Shown here piece by piece: positions 43,657 through 52,718 of a stretch of 64,000 bases of DNA (its first letter is position 1; every line of letters begins with the position of its first letter). The stretch comes from Opimibacter sp041746735. Its GTDB lineage: Bacteria > Bacteroidota > Bacteroidia > Chitinophagales > Saprospiraceae. Position numbers and translations under genes: made by a program. The stretch lies in NCBI GenBank assembly GCA_041746735.1, contig JBGTGP010000031.1, positions 13,567 through 77,566 of the forward strand, given 5' to 3'. The notes beneath the pieces were generated by a model. That model saw only the letters and a list, made by a program, of their open reading frames with translations. It had not been told where the DNA came from and ran no database searches.

Positions 43657-44463
43657 ATGCGGCCATTTTCCCAGATTACACAAGCGATGCCTCATTACCC
43701 GATCATCAAACTCATCGATCATGGGTTTGAGATCCCTCAATTGGGCAAAAAGCGCCGGATCTGGGCCCTTTTACCCCACAATTACTACGATTCGGATAAA
43801 TCCTATCCAGTACTCTATCTCCAGGACGCCCAGAATCTCTTCGATGACGGGGCTCCATTTGGTAGCTGGTCCATCGACCGCCACCTCATGGAACTTTCCG
43901 CTTCGGGGGCAGGGAACCTGATCGTGATCGCCATCGACCACGGCGGAGGAGAACGCATCCAGGAGTATAGCCCCTACCATCACCGCAAGTTCGGGGAAGG
44001 ACAAGGGAAGGATTATGCCAATTTTATCATCGAGACCCTGAAGCCCTATGTTGACGCTCATTACCGGACCAAATCACATCGGATCTACACGGGAATCGGG
44101 GGTAGCAGTATGGGCGGTCTGATCAGTGCCTATACCGGGATCGTCCATCCCAAGCACTTTTCCAAACTCATGATCTTCAGCCCGTCCTTTTGGTATTCAG
44201 ACGAAATCTATTTTGATGCCTTCAAGTACAATTATATCTTGCCCATGCGTATGTTTATCTACGCCGGGGAAAAGGAAACCCGGTTTATGAGCCAGCACAT
44301 CAACCAGTTTAAAGAAGCGCTGGCGCACGGACTTTTTTCGAGTAAACTGACTACCTTTAATATCGTGATTGATCCCAACGGCCAGCACCAGGAGAAATAT
44401 TGGGGAGACATTTTTCCGGCAGCAGTCCGATGGCTCTTCTTTGCCGATCAAGATGATGTATAA
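43657..44463 (+). CDS. Esterase-D-like alpha/beta hydrolase
   Basis: A 268-residue cytosolic alpha/beta hydrolase of the putative-esterase (Fes/antigen-85-like) type. The typical opening is RRIWALLPHNYY...YPVLYLQDAQNLFD, then SWSIDRHLMEL, IVIAIDHGG and the nucleophile elbow GIGGSSMGGLISAY (Ser near 158). FSPSFWY precedes the acid residue and NGQHQEKYWGD carries the His. The start at 43657 is preferred to a TTG at 43609. Its stop directly precedes the aminopeptidase ATG with no spacing (44463/44464), so the two hydrolases are co-expressed and may trim products of the nearby ligases; that link is inference. Confidence 0.82.
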   Translation: MRPFSQITQAMPHYPIIKLIDHGFEIPQLGKKRRIWALLPHNYYDSDKSYPVLYLQDAQNLFDDGAPFGSWSIDRHLMELSASGAGNLIVIAIDHGGGERIQEYSPYHHRKFGEGQGKDYANFIIETLKPYVDAHYRTKSHRIYTGIGGSSMGGLISAYTGIVHPKHFSKLMIFSPSFWYSDEIYFDAFKYNYILPMRMFIYAGEKETRFMSQHINQFKEALAHGLFSSKLTTFNIVIDPNGQHQEKYWGDIFPAAVRWLFFADQDDV

Positions 44464-45930
44464 ATGAAGCTTATTGCCTTATCCTCGATAGAGGAGCTGC
44501 TCGGAAATGCGGCTATCCTTTGTGTTCCCGCCTGCCGGGATAAAGCAGCATGGATCCATGAGAACTTGCTGTCCCATGTGGTGCCGGCCGGTATACTTCC
44601 TGCACCCGCCGAACTGGCATCCCTGAAAGCATCACCCCTGGTGTTCCTTGGTCAATGGCAGGGCCGTCAGTTGAAAGTGGTGTACTGGAATGAAGGAGAG
44701 ACCTTTACCGAAGCATCGCTCTATGCACTGGTCAGGAAAATGGCCATTCGAGTGAAATCTGATTTTCCAGGTACACCCGCATTGATCCTGAATCATGTAG
44801 AAAATGCGGGGATGATACGATCCGCATTTGCCGGATGGACAGCAGGTCAGTACGATCTGGGGTTGTATAAGCAGACAGAAAATAAAAATAACCAGCCAGC
44901 CGCTGAATTAAATGCGTTATTGCATTCCCCCGCAGATGAAGCCATCGCCCGTGATGGTGTCGTCCTCGGACAGGTGCAACAGGAGATTATGCATCTCGTC
45001 AATGCCCCCGGAAGCCATAAGACACCCGCGACATTGGGCGCCTGGGCGGCCCGGAGTGCTGCGCAACACGGCTATACGGCACACCTGATCGACAAGCAGC
45101 AATTATTCTCCTTAGGCATGCACGCCCTACTGGCGGTCAATCGCGGCAGCGAGCATCCTGCTATGTGCATTGTCACTCATTACAAACATCCCGAATCCAA
45201 ACACAAGATTGCACTGGTGGGTAAAGGCGTCATGTTCGATACTGGAGGTATCTCGATCAAAGCATCGAAGAATCTCCATTATATGAAGAGCGATATGGCC
45301 GGAGCAGCAGCGGTCCTCGGGACAGTTGAGGCCTGTGCCCGCCTAAAACTGCCTGTGGAAGTGTATGCCATCGCACCGGCAACAGACAATAGTGTCGATA
45401 GTCTGTCGATCCGGCCCGGAGATGTGATCTCTTCCTTTGCTGGAAAAAGCATCGAAGTGATAGACACGGATGCAGAAGGCCGGTTAGTCCTGGCGGATGC
45501 GCTGGCGTATGCCATCAAAGAGTTTCAGCCGGATGTCATTCTTGACCTCGCTACACTGACCGGCAGTGTTGTGGCGGCGCTGGGGCCTCATGCGGCCGGG
45601 CTGTTTACCAAAAACGAATCCTTGGCCGACAGTCTTGAAGCCGCCGGACAGGTATCCGGAGAACGGGTGTGGCGACTCCCCATGTTTGATGATTATCAGG
45701 ATGATATGCAATCCGATATTGCGGACATCAAAAATCTCAGCGAGAAACCTTATGCCGGTGCAATCACGGCGGCCAAATTCCTCGAATACTTTACTGCCGA
45801 TCACACAGCCTGGGCCCACCTGGATATCGCCGGTGTCAGCTTTCAGCCAAATGGTTTCGGAAAAGGCAATTGCGCCACCGGATACGGGGTACGCCTTCTT
45901 GTGGAATGGCTGACGCGGTATACCGCATGA
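44464..45930 (+). CDS. M17 leucyl aminopeptidase family protein
   Basis: A 488-residue metallo-aminopeptidase of family M17. The C-terminal catalytic domain has KIALVGKGVMFDTGGISIK, MKSDMAGAAAVLGT, APATDNSVDSLSIRPGDVI and the signature VIDTDAEGRLVLADAL, with ATLTG after it. The N-terminal domain is diverged, as usual. Removes N-terminal residues from peptides using two metal ions in the cytosol. It abuts the esterase gene upstream and overlaps the glycosyltransferase start downstream by 4 bases (ATGA). Length fits the family. Confidence 0.9.
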   Translation: MKLIALSSIEELLGNAAILCVPACRDKAAWIHENLLSHVVPAGILPAPAELASLKASPLVFLGQWQGRQLKVVYWNEGETFTEASLYALVRKMAIRVKSDFPGTPALILNHVENAGMIRSAFAGWTAGQYDLGLYKQTENKNNQPAAELNALLHSPADEAIARDGVVLGQVQQEIMHLVNAPGSHKTPATLGAWAARSAAQHGYTAHLIDKQQLFSLGMHALLAVNRGSEHPAMCIVTHYKHPESKHKIALVGKGVMFDTGGISIKASKNLHYMKSDMAGAAAVLGTVEACARLKLPVEVYAIAPATDNSVDSLSIRPGDVISSFAGKSIEVIDTDAEGRLVLADALAYAIKEFQPDVILDLATLTGSVVAALGPHAAGLFTKNESLADSLEAAGQVSGERVWRLPMFDDYQDDMQSDIADIKNLSEKPYAGAITAAKFLEYFTADHTAWAHLDIAGVSFQPNGFGKGNCATGYGVRLLVEWLTRYTA

Positions 45931-47087
45931 CACGCTCTATAGCGCAGATCGCAAAGATCATCATCATCGGTCCGGCTCATCCGCTGCGCAGCGGCGGCCT
46001 GACCACCTTCAACCATCGCCTGGCCCGGGAGTTTATTTCGGAGGGCCAGACGTGTGAGATCTTTTCCTTTTCTTTTCAATATCCTGCCTTTTTGTTTCCC
46101 GGGACCAGCCAGTTCACAGACGATCCAGCTCCTGAAGGACTAATCATTCATTCAGTCATCCATTCACTCAACCCGCTCAACTGGTTCCGGATCGGTAACC
46201 GGATCAGAAGAGCCAGACCGGATATCGTGGTGGTGCGATACTGGATTCCATTTATAGGCCCATGTCTGGGGACGATCCTCCGGCAGATCCGGAAAAACAA
46301 GCATACCCGTATCATCTGCATCGCCGATAACATCATCCCGCACGAGCATCGTCCAGGCGACACAGCATTGACCCGCTATTTTTTAAAACACTGCGATGCC
46401 TTCATTACGATGAGCGAAACGGTGCTGCGGGATCTTCGTTCCTTCCGGCAAGACAAGCCCGTTGCGCTGGTTCCTCATCCGATCTATGACAATTTCGGGC
46501 CCGGTATGGACAAGGCGAAAGCACGGCAATCATTGGGGATAGGGGAATCTGAGCAGGTGATGCTTTTCTTTGGATTTATCCGCCGGTATAAAGGACTTGA
46601 TTTGCTGCTGGAGGCCATGGCCAATGCACGTATCCGGGACAGCGGTATCAAACTGATGATCGCAGGAGAGTACTACGAAGAGGAAGCCATGTATGTTTCG
46701 CTCATCGAAGGGTTAGGCCTGAGAGATCAACTTATCCTGCATACCCACTTTATCCGGGATCGTGATGTGCCGGTGTATTTTGGGGCGGCAGATGTCGTCG
46801 TGCAGCCGTATCGCGACGCTACGCAAAGTGGCGTCACCCCATTGGCTTATCACTTCGAAAAACCGATGATTGTCACGCGTGTGGGCGGACTACCGGATCT
46901 GGTGCCGCATGAAGAGGCCGGCTTGGTGGTAGAACCTACTGTGGATGAACTGGTGGAGGGCATTCTCCGTTTCTTTGAGTTGGGGGAAGCGTATTTTATT
47001 CCGCATCTTCGTAGGGAAAAGCAAAATTATTCCTGGTCACGCCTGACCGATCAGATCAGAGCCCTGGCCGCCGGAATACGTACATAA
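45927..47087 (+). CDS. GT4-family glycosyltransferase
   Basis: A 386-residue glycosyltransferase of the GT-B fold. Start at 45927 by overlap with the aminopeptidase stop. The N-terminal part has GPAHPLRSGGLTTFNHRLAR, the glycine loop of the acceptor domain. The C-terminal part has VMLFFGFIRRYKGLDLLLEA, VPVYFGAADVVVQPYRDATQ and SGVTPLAYHFEKPMIVTRVG with EAG, the donor-binding EX7E-type region. It probably adds a sugar in lipopolysaccharide or capsule assembly, fitting the adjacent heptose genes gmhA and gmhB. Confidence 0.87.
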   Translation: MTRSIAQIAKIIIIGPAHPLRSGGLTTFNHRLAREFISEGQTCEIFSFSFQYPAFLFPGTSQFTDDPAPEGLIIHSVIHSLNPLNWFRIGNRIRRARPDIVVVRYWIPFIGPCLGTILRQIRKNKHTRIICIADNIIPHEHRPGDTALTRYFLKHCDAFITMSETVLRDLRSFRQDKPVALVPHPIYDNFGPGMDKAKARQSLGIGESEQVMLFFGFIRRYKGLDLLLEAMANARIRDSGIKLMIAGEYYEEEAMYVSLIEGLGLRDQLILHTHFIRDRDVPVYFGAADVVVQPYRDATQSGVTPLAYHFEKPMIVTRVGGLPDLVPHEEAGLVVEPTVDELVEGILRFFELGEAYFIPHLRREKQNYSWSRLTDQIRALAAGIRT

Positions 47088-47090
47088 GTC

Positions 47091-47666
47091 ATGCAGGGAC
47101 GGATAAAAGAGATCATTCACAAGTCCATTCAGGTCAAAGAAGATGTGCTGCAAAGCGAGGGCCTGATCGACCGGATCGCAGAGGCCGCAGACGGGATTAC
47201 CCGCGCACTGAAGGAAGGTCGGAAAATCTGGCTCTGTGGCAACGGAGGGAGTGCGGCCGATGCCCAACATATTGCGGCAGAGTTGACAGGCCGTTTTTAT
47301 AAGGACAGACCTTCCTTCGCCGCAGAGGCACTGCATGGCAATTCATCCTATCTCACCGCCGTAGCCAACGACTATGGTTTCGAGCATGTGTATGCCCGAA
47401 TGATAGAAGGTCTCGCGATGCCGGGTGATATCCTGATCGCTATTTCCACGTCCGGCAATTCACCCAATATCATCAACGCCTGTCATGCTGCTCGTCAAAA
47501 GGACGTCATGGTCGTAGGTCTGACCGGTGATCGTGGAGGCCGCATGGAACCGGTATGTGATGTTCTTCTGGATGTCCCTTCTATGGATACGCCCCGGATA
47601 CAGGAATGCCATATCCTGATCGGACACATTATATGCGAAATCGTGGAAAATCAGATGATCGCATAA
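47091..47666 (+). CDS. gmhA: Sedoheptulose-7-phosphate isomerase
   Basis: A 191-residue SIS-domain isomerase that turns sedoheptulose 7-phosphate into D-glycero-D-manno-heptose 7-phosphate, the first step of ADP-heptose synthesis. Signature: IWLCGNGGSAADAQHIAAEL (phosphate loop and metal site), GRFYKDRPSFAAEAL, ISTSGNSPNIINAC and DTPRIQECHILIGHIICE. It starts 3 bases after the glycosyltransferase stop. Length fits GmhA (about 190). Confidence 0.93.
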   Translation: MQGRIKEIIHKSIQVKEDVLQSEGLIDRIAEAADGITRALKEGRKIWLCGNGGSAADAQHIAAELTGRFYKDRPSFAAEALHGNSSYLTAVANDYGFEHVYARMIEGLAMPGDILIAISTSGNSPNIINACHAARQKDVMVVGLTGDRGGRMEPVCDVLLDVPSMDTPRIQECHILIGHIICEIVENQMIA

Positions 47667-47676
47667 AATTCGTAGC

Positions 47677-47750
47677 TACGCCAAATCTGGCGTATCATTT
47701 TTAAATGCGCCAGATCGGCGTATCGTTGAAATAAGCCAGATTTGGCGTAC
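47677..47750. repeat. Three related GCCAGAT/ATCTGGC hairpins between gmhA and gmhB
   Basis: Three copies of a symmetrical word: TACGCCAAATCTGGCGTA (47677-47694), GCGCCAGATCGGCGTATC (47707-47724) and GCCAGATTTGGCGTAC (47735-47750). They fill the 122-base gmhA-gmhB spacer. They could form alternative stems that set expression of gmhB, or be repeated operator sites. Confidence 0.75.
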
Positions 47751-47788
47751 GTGATAAACAAAACGGTTGCGAAGGACAAAAAAATCGA

Positions 47789-48361
47789 ATGGGAGATTTT
47801 TTAAAGCATATAGACAATACATGGACACTGTTTCTGGACCGGGACGGGGTCATCAATATTAATAAGGAGGATGGCTATGTGCAGCACCGGGGTGAATTTA
47901 TTTTCACGGAGGGGGCCATCGAAGCGATATGCCGGCTAGGGCAGATCTTTGACAGGATCATCGTGGTGACCAATCAGCGCGGTATAGGAAAGGGATTGAT
48001 GACAGCGGCAGACCTGGAGGATATACATGCCTATCTCATAAAGAAGATCGGGTATTGTGGTGGCAGGATAGATGCGATATTTTACTGCCCTGAAGATGAG
48101 GATACCCATCCGGACCGGAAGCCCAATCCGGGAATGGCGTATAAAGCAAAAGAAATGTTTCCCGACATTGATTTCGAAAAGTCCGTCATGGTGGGTGACA
48201 AGGAGATTGATATCCTTTGGGGAAAAAATATCGGTGCCCATACCGTCAGGATAGCGCCCGCCGGTGGTGGTGCGAACAAGAATCCTTCCATCCCGAAACC
48301 AGACCTTACTTGTCCCTCCTTGTTTGATTTTATGTACAAAGTCATACAACAGCGCTGGTAG
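47789..48361 (+). CDS. gmhB: D-glycero-D-manno-heptose-1,7-bisphosphate 7-phosphatase
   Basis: A 190-residue HAD-family phosphatase: TLFLDRDGVININKEDGYV (nucleophile Asp and acid Asp), VVTNQRGIGKGLMT (motif II), FYCPEDEDTHPDRKPNPGM with loop Cys/His typical of the zinc-binding GmhB group, and VGDKEIDILWGKNIG (motif IV). Follows gmhA after a hairpin-rich spacer, so the two serve ADP-heptose formation. No HldE kinase/adenylyltransferase is in the window. Confidence 0.92.
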   Translation: MGDFLKHIDNTWTLFLDRDGVININKEDGYVQHRGEFIFTEGAIEAICRLGQIFDRIIVVTNQRGIGKGLMTAADLEDIHAYLIKKIGYCGGRIDAIFYCPEDEDTHPDRKPNPGMAYKAKEMFPDIDFEKSVMVGDKEIDILWGKNIGAHTVRIAPAGGGANKNPSIPKPDLTCPSLFDFMYKVIQQRW

Positions 48362-48376
48362 GTCGCATGGACTGTA

Positions 48377-50749
48377 TTATTCCACTACTATTGTATGGCC
48401 GGCCAGTTCTTGTCCCTCACTATTGAGGAGCTTGATGTTATACGTTCCGGCAGTTCGCGCACCATGGTATTTCCAACCTCTGAAGCCAGTGGCGGTATTG
48501 ACCGCTGTGCGAAATTCATCCGTCCAGATTGTTTTATTATGACTGTCAATGAGAACTACCGTAATGCGTTCATTCTCTTTCGGGCTGTTGATCCGGAACC
48601 AATAGTGAATCATCTGTCCGACTTTGAACGTATTGGTTTCTCTGCCGGGCTTATCGAGTGTGCCGGAGGCCATAGTTTTAAACACGCTTTGTTCTGTCAT
48701 GCTCACTTCATCGGCCTCTCCGGCCACCATCCTGAATCGATGTCGCCCCACTTCATACCCGAGACTGTTGTAAATCCCCACGACATAAACACCAGTCCTG
48801 GTGAGCGCCTGTGAGCGAGTATACCATTTTGTACCATCAGGGCCTCGTTGGATTTTATCATAATGTGGTTCACCCAATACTTTGCCATCAGCAGACATCA
48901 GTTTTATCTGGATCCATTCTTCCGGAGATGGTGTATTCAGGTGCAGGACGAGACTTGCAGTCGAGCCCTGTATGACAGAATCCACCGAAGAAAGCTCCGG
49001 ACTCATGACATTCGGGTTGCCGGAAGTAAATACGCGAATGGCGGTGATGTAATTTTTACCCATGTCGAGTGTATTGATCGAATCATTTCGCACCATGGAC
49101 TTCAAGGTGATCACGGATTTGACCAATTCGGAATAAGCCAGTTTTCCGGTGACAATAGAATCCATCCGGCCAAACTGTTGATCCACCTGGACAATAATAT
49201 TGGCGATAGAGTCCCGCTGACGGTTGGAGGTTTGATATTCGGCTTCCAGTTCTGTCCGCTTCACTTCCAATTGGTCAGCTCGGGTGCTGGCCTGGAACGC
49301 CATGAAACCGGCCAGCGCCCCCAAAATGATGGCTATTGTCAACCACACCCCTCGGGTGCGGGCCAGCTTTTTCTGCTGCGCGATTTGTGTTTCCTGCTGG
49401 AGCCGCTCCTGCTCTTCTTTTGCCTTCCGGATAACTTCATTTTCACACAAGTCCAGAAATGCCGTGATTTCACCTGACAATCCCAGGTGTGGCAGATACT
49501 CCTCAAATGTGGCGAGCTGTTTCTGATTGAGGAAGGCTCCGGTTTTTTGATATTCTTCAAAGGCGTTGAGCAGACGCTTGCGGACATTTTGCAATTGACG
49601 TTGGGATTCCGACCGCCGACTATCGATGACGAGCGCCAGGCTGTCATGCGCGAGTTCCATGTATTCCTCTCTCCGTCGCAGTATCCGGTCCTGCTGTAAG
49701 GATTCGAGCATAAAGGTCAGTGCGGCTTGCGGAATAGCGTGGAGACTGCCTGCGATTTCATCCGTCAGAACGAGCATATCGCCTTCCTGACGGTAGTGCA
49801 AAGGTCGCTTGGTGCCTTCATCACTCACGAAGATGTCCAAAACGGACTGGACTACATTAGGGGGTAGCGTCTTGAAGTCGGTCTTCAGTTCACGCTGCAA
49901 TTCCCGAATCTGATCTTCCAGAAAACGTTCGAGAACATTATCAATCCGGCCGATCGACGCTATATCTTCTGCTGTGATATCGATCCGCGGAAATCCACTC
50001 TGAGAGGTGGTACCAAATTGCTTGCGGTATTTATCCCGATAGAGCATATCCAGATATACCTGCAGGTACGGCAGCGTAATACCGGTGCGCGGGTCACTGA
50101 TATTGTCCACCATCATATCCAGCAGTGGTTCTACGGGCTCGGTCAGATGGATGTTAAAGCGGTCAAAGGAGGAGCGTATGACGTTTTTCACCTTGGTCGG
50201 CCCCATGGGCTCCACTCTGAAACGGTGGTCAAAAAGTTCAGGAATAATTTTTTCAAAATGATACATCTGGCCGATATACTCCTCGCGCATGATGAATACG
50301 ATCTTGGCCGGCAACTGTGCGTCAAGCAATTCACGAATGGATTGCATAAAAGCGTTTTGTTCATCCTCTTTGCCCAGAATAAATAATTCTTCAAGCTGGT
50401 CAAAAAGCAGATAGACCGGACGAAGTGTTTTACGTAATAAGAGCGAGACATTCTCCACCAGTTTGTCTTTGGTCAGATCCCCCAGCGCAGATTGCATTAG
50501 GGTATGAACCGATGTATTGATGTTTTCATTTCGCCGGATAAACATGGGGTACCAATCCGGTCCATCAAATTTGCTGGCCAGGCCACATTGAACTAAACTG
50601 GTCTTACCGGTGCCGGATAAACCATACACCAGGATCAACGGGGTCTTGAAGACCAGAGTATACAGATCCTCCATTTCCTGGTCCCGGCCAAAGAAGGCAT
50701 CCTTGTCTTTCAGCGTAAAAGCATCGAGAAATTTAAACGGACTTCTCAT
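48377..50749 (-). CDS. Membrane-spanning STAND-type NTPase
   Basis: A 790-residue protein coupled to the CHAT gene: its ATG at 50749 overlaps the CHAT stop by 4 bases. After FGRDQEMEDLY comes a P-loop VYGLSGTGKTSLVQCG (Walker A 43-50), Walker B VYLLFDQLEELFIL near 115 and FIMREEYIGQM, the pattern of novel-STAND (nSTAND1-like) ATPases. Helical winged regions end near 410. A coiled coil (ERLQQETQIAQQKKLAR) leads to one transmembrane segment (GVWLTIAIILGALAGFMAF, about 468-486), another coiled coil and two or more Ig-like beta domains to the end (FRINSPKENERITVVLI, GTYNIKLLNSEGQELAG). Typical STAND proteins end in cytosolic repeats; here the sensor part would lie outside the inner membrane. Probably a switch that activates the CHAT protease. 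Confidence 0.78.
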   Translation of the reverse strand: MRSPFKFLDAFTLKDKDAFFGRDQEMEDLYTLVFKTPLILVYGLSGTGKTSLVQCGLASKFDGPDWYPMFIRRNENINTSVHTLMQSALGDLTKDKLVENVSLLLRKTLRPVYLLFDQLEELFILGKEDEQNAFMQSIRELLDAQLPAKIVFIMREEYIGQMYHFEKIIPELFDHRFRVEPMGPTKVKNVIRSSFDRFNIHLTEPVEPLLDMMVDNISDPRTGITLPYLQVYLDMLYRDKYRKQFGTTSQSGFPRIDITAEDIASIGRIDNVLERFLEDQIRELQRELKTDFKTLPPNVVQSVLDIFVSDEGTKRPLHYRQEGDMLVLTDEIAGSLHAIPQAALTFMLESLQQDRILRRREEYMELAHDSLALVIDSRRSESQRQLQNVRKRLLNAFEEYQKTGAFLNQKQLATFEEYLPHLGLSGEITAFLDLCENEVIRKAKEEQERLQQETQIAQQKKLARTRGVWLTIAIILGALAGFMAFQASTRADQLEVKRTELEAEYQTSNRQRDSIANIIVQVDQQFGRMDSIVTGKLAYSELVKSVITLKSMVRNDSINTLDMGKNYITAIRVFTSGNPNVMSPELSSVDSVIQGSTASLVLHLNTPSPEEWIQIKLMSADGKVLGEPHYDKIQRGPDGTKWYTRSQALTRTGVYVVGIYNSLGYEVGRHRFRMVAGEADEVSMTEQSVFKTMASGTLDKPGRETNTFKVGQMIHYWFRINSPKENERITVVLIDSHNKTIWTDEFRTAVNTATGFRGWKYHGARTAGTYNIKLLNSEGQELAGHTIVVE

Positions 50750-52491
50750 AGTTGCTGCAGGGGTTGTTGAAAGATGGCATTGGAAAAGGCGTCAAACTGA
50801 TCCCGCAGGATTTTAAAGTGCTTTTGATCCCGGATCAGCAGCGGCGCATCGAGCGGTTTGTACACATGCTTATACACATACGTACCGGACGCCTTGTCGT
50901 ACCGATCAAAGAAATAGAGTTTGGCAATACTCGCCTTTTCATCAAACGCATTTTCATCGATGATAAACGGACTGAGATTGAGTGATTCCTTGGGTTGATT
51001 TTTTCTGAGAATCATGACCGAATTGCAATCCATGGCGTCTTCATCGATCTCGGTATTCACCGCCAGACCGACAAAACGCTGTTCGAGCTTCACCACATTG
51101 TGGATATATCGAGTTTTTAAAAAACGTTTGTATTTCAATACATCGATCCCTTTGACGGAGGCCATGACATAATTGGTGATAAATCCTAAATGCCGCAACA
51201 GCTCTGCCAGCTTTTGCTCACTGACCACACAGATTTCTTTGGCTTCCGTCGCAGGAATGGTCTTTTCTTCGATTTTGTTGTGGACAAACTCCAGGTAGGA
51301 AATAGCATCATACAACGCCGTTTTCTGGTTGTATGCTTCACTCAGGGCTGACAATTCTTCCAGAAAGTATTTTTTGGAATGCATGTCCATGATCTGCTGA
51401 GCGGTCGTAATGAGATCGAGGTATTTTTGAGTGCTGGTCCCACTCACCGAGCTGTTAAAAAAATCCTTCAGTTTGGTCTTGACCGGTTCAGCAATGGTGA
51501 ACCCCGGGTGGTTGAACGATGCTTCCCAAAGATCGGCCAGTATCGTAAAGCCCAGCAGCTCGATCAGGGTATTATAAATGATAATGATCTGTTGCAACCG
51601 GTCTTCACCCAATTGATTATAAAAAATCTGCCCGCCTGCACCTGCATCATCATCGACCAGCAGTTTTCTGAATTGTTCGCTCACCGGATGAGGCAGAGCT
51701 CGCAGGATAGCTTCTCTTTTGTCCAATATGCTTTTGGTCGCGCCGAGCGCCTCATCATCGACCATTTTTTTTATGTCATCCCGGTACGGTGCCAGCGATT
51801 CCATGAGGGTATCGATCAGCAATTCGTTGGGGACAAAGTTTTCGGTGGCGACAGTAGTTGTATTGGCATTGAGTTTCCATTGAAGACTGATCTCCTTTTG
51901 CGGATGCACATACATGCCCCAAAGGGAATCACCAGACTGTGCACCAGGTTCGTCCAGTATACTGAATACACCAGGCTGGGTATCCGGATAGCGCATCATC
52001 AGCTCCCCCTTGGCCAGTTCAAAGGCCTCCTTGATCGTACACTGATCATGCAGGGCCTGAAAGAAGCGGGTGGAAAACTCACTGGCCTTCTTATCCTCTA
52101 TCGGCGCACTTGTGGCGATGACGACCGGCACACCTCTTTGCTGGAGATGATAGACCTGTCCTTTGGTAGAGCATCCATTGAGAAACACCAGTTGAAGATT
52201 GGGGCACTGTCCCAGGAGATGGGCGATACCTTCCGCATGTGCGGCTTGGCCCTCCAGGAGCAAGGTATCGCGACCTGCATGCCCGCTGTAGAGGAATACC
52301 CGCAGCTGATCTTTCGTCTGGGCAATCGTCTGTGCTACACTTTCTATTGTGGCGTATGAGTCCCGGATCAGAATAAAATGCTGCCGGAGCTGACGCGGAG
52401 AGAGAATGCGGTTGAGTGTATTATCCTCCTCCTGCAGGGTATGCAGGGGATGAGAACGGTCATTGGCAAAGGCGAGAAAGAGAACATCCAT
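50746..52491 (-). CDS. CHAT-domain caspase-like protease
   Basis: A 581-residue cytosolic protein. Residues 1-190 form a CHAT (caspase-HetF-associated with TPR) domain: VLFLAFANDRSHPLHTL opening, catalytic His in FLYSGHAGRDTLLLEG (H71) and catalytic Cys in LVFLNGCSTKGQV (C107), then VVIATSAPIEDKKASEF and FSTRFFQAL. The remaining 390 residues are helical without recognisable repeats, and include NNxxxYN-like segments and ILRKNQPKESLNL. The downstream gene encodes a STAND NTPase. CHAT proteases with STAND partners are known or predicted in prokaryotic immune and cell-suicide circuits. The opposite-strand neighbour encodes a second, different caspase-fold protease. Confidence 0.85.
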   Translation of the reverse strand: MDVLFLAFANDRSHPLHTLQEEDNTLNRILSPRQLRQHFILIRDSYATIESVAQTIAQTKDQLRVFLYSGHAGRDTLLLEGQAAHAEGIAHLLGQCPNLQLVFLNGCSTKGQVYHLQQRGVPVVIATSAPIEDKKASEFSTRFFQALHDQCTIKEAFELAKGELMMRYPDTQPGVFSILDEPGAQSGDSLWGMYVHPQKEISLQWKLNANTTTVATENFVPNELLIDTLMESLAPYRDDIKKMVDDEALGATKSILDKREAILRALPHPVSEQFRKLLVDDDAGAGGQIFYNQLGEDRLQQIIIIYNTLIELLGFTILADLWEASFNHPGFTIAEPVKTKLKDFFNSSVSGTSTQKYLDLITTAQQIMDMHSKKYFLEELSALSEAYNQKTALYDAISYLEFVHNKIEEKTIPATEAKEICVVSEQKLAELLRHLGFITNYVMASVKGIDVLKYKRFLKTRYIHNVVKLEQRFVGLAVNTEIDEDAMDCNSVMILRKNQPKESLNLSPFIIDENAFDEKASIAKLYFFDRYDKASGTYVYKHVYKPLDAPLLIRDQKHFKILRDQFDAFSNAIFQQPLQQL

Positions 52492-52684
52492 GGGTGAGTG
52501 TATGCAATTAGAAGATGATCGGTCTTATTTTTTTCCAAAGTACAATAATTAGGACCGGTGGGATCAAATGTACTGCAGAACCTGAAGATTTCCGCCAGGT
52601 CTTTTTTGAGTTTTGCCCCATTGAACCTAATTTCTATACCTTTAGTCATGGTCTTCATCAAGGCTGGGCAGACGGATCCCAGTG

Positions 52685-52712
52685 TTGTTTGTAGTCCGGC
52701 TAACTATACTTG
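52685..52712 (+). promoter_or_regulatory. Possible Bacteroidota promoter of the caspase-hydrolase gene
   Basis: TATACTTG (52705-52712) differs at one base from TAnnTTTG and has TTG at 52685-52687, 17 bases upstream. It ends only 6 bases before the ATG at 52719, so a transcript from it would be nearly leaderless. The rest of 52492-52684 is the divergent spacer; a TACTTTG word on the opposite strand near 52540 may serve the CHAT gene. Confidence 0.4.
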
Positions 52713-52718
52713 ATTTTC

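Noticed and set aside
51379..52359. 326-codon forward frame opposite the CHAT gene
   Set aside because: The CHAT motifs with His and Cys are on the reverse strand; the forward frame lacks any recognisable feature.
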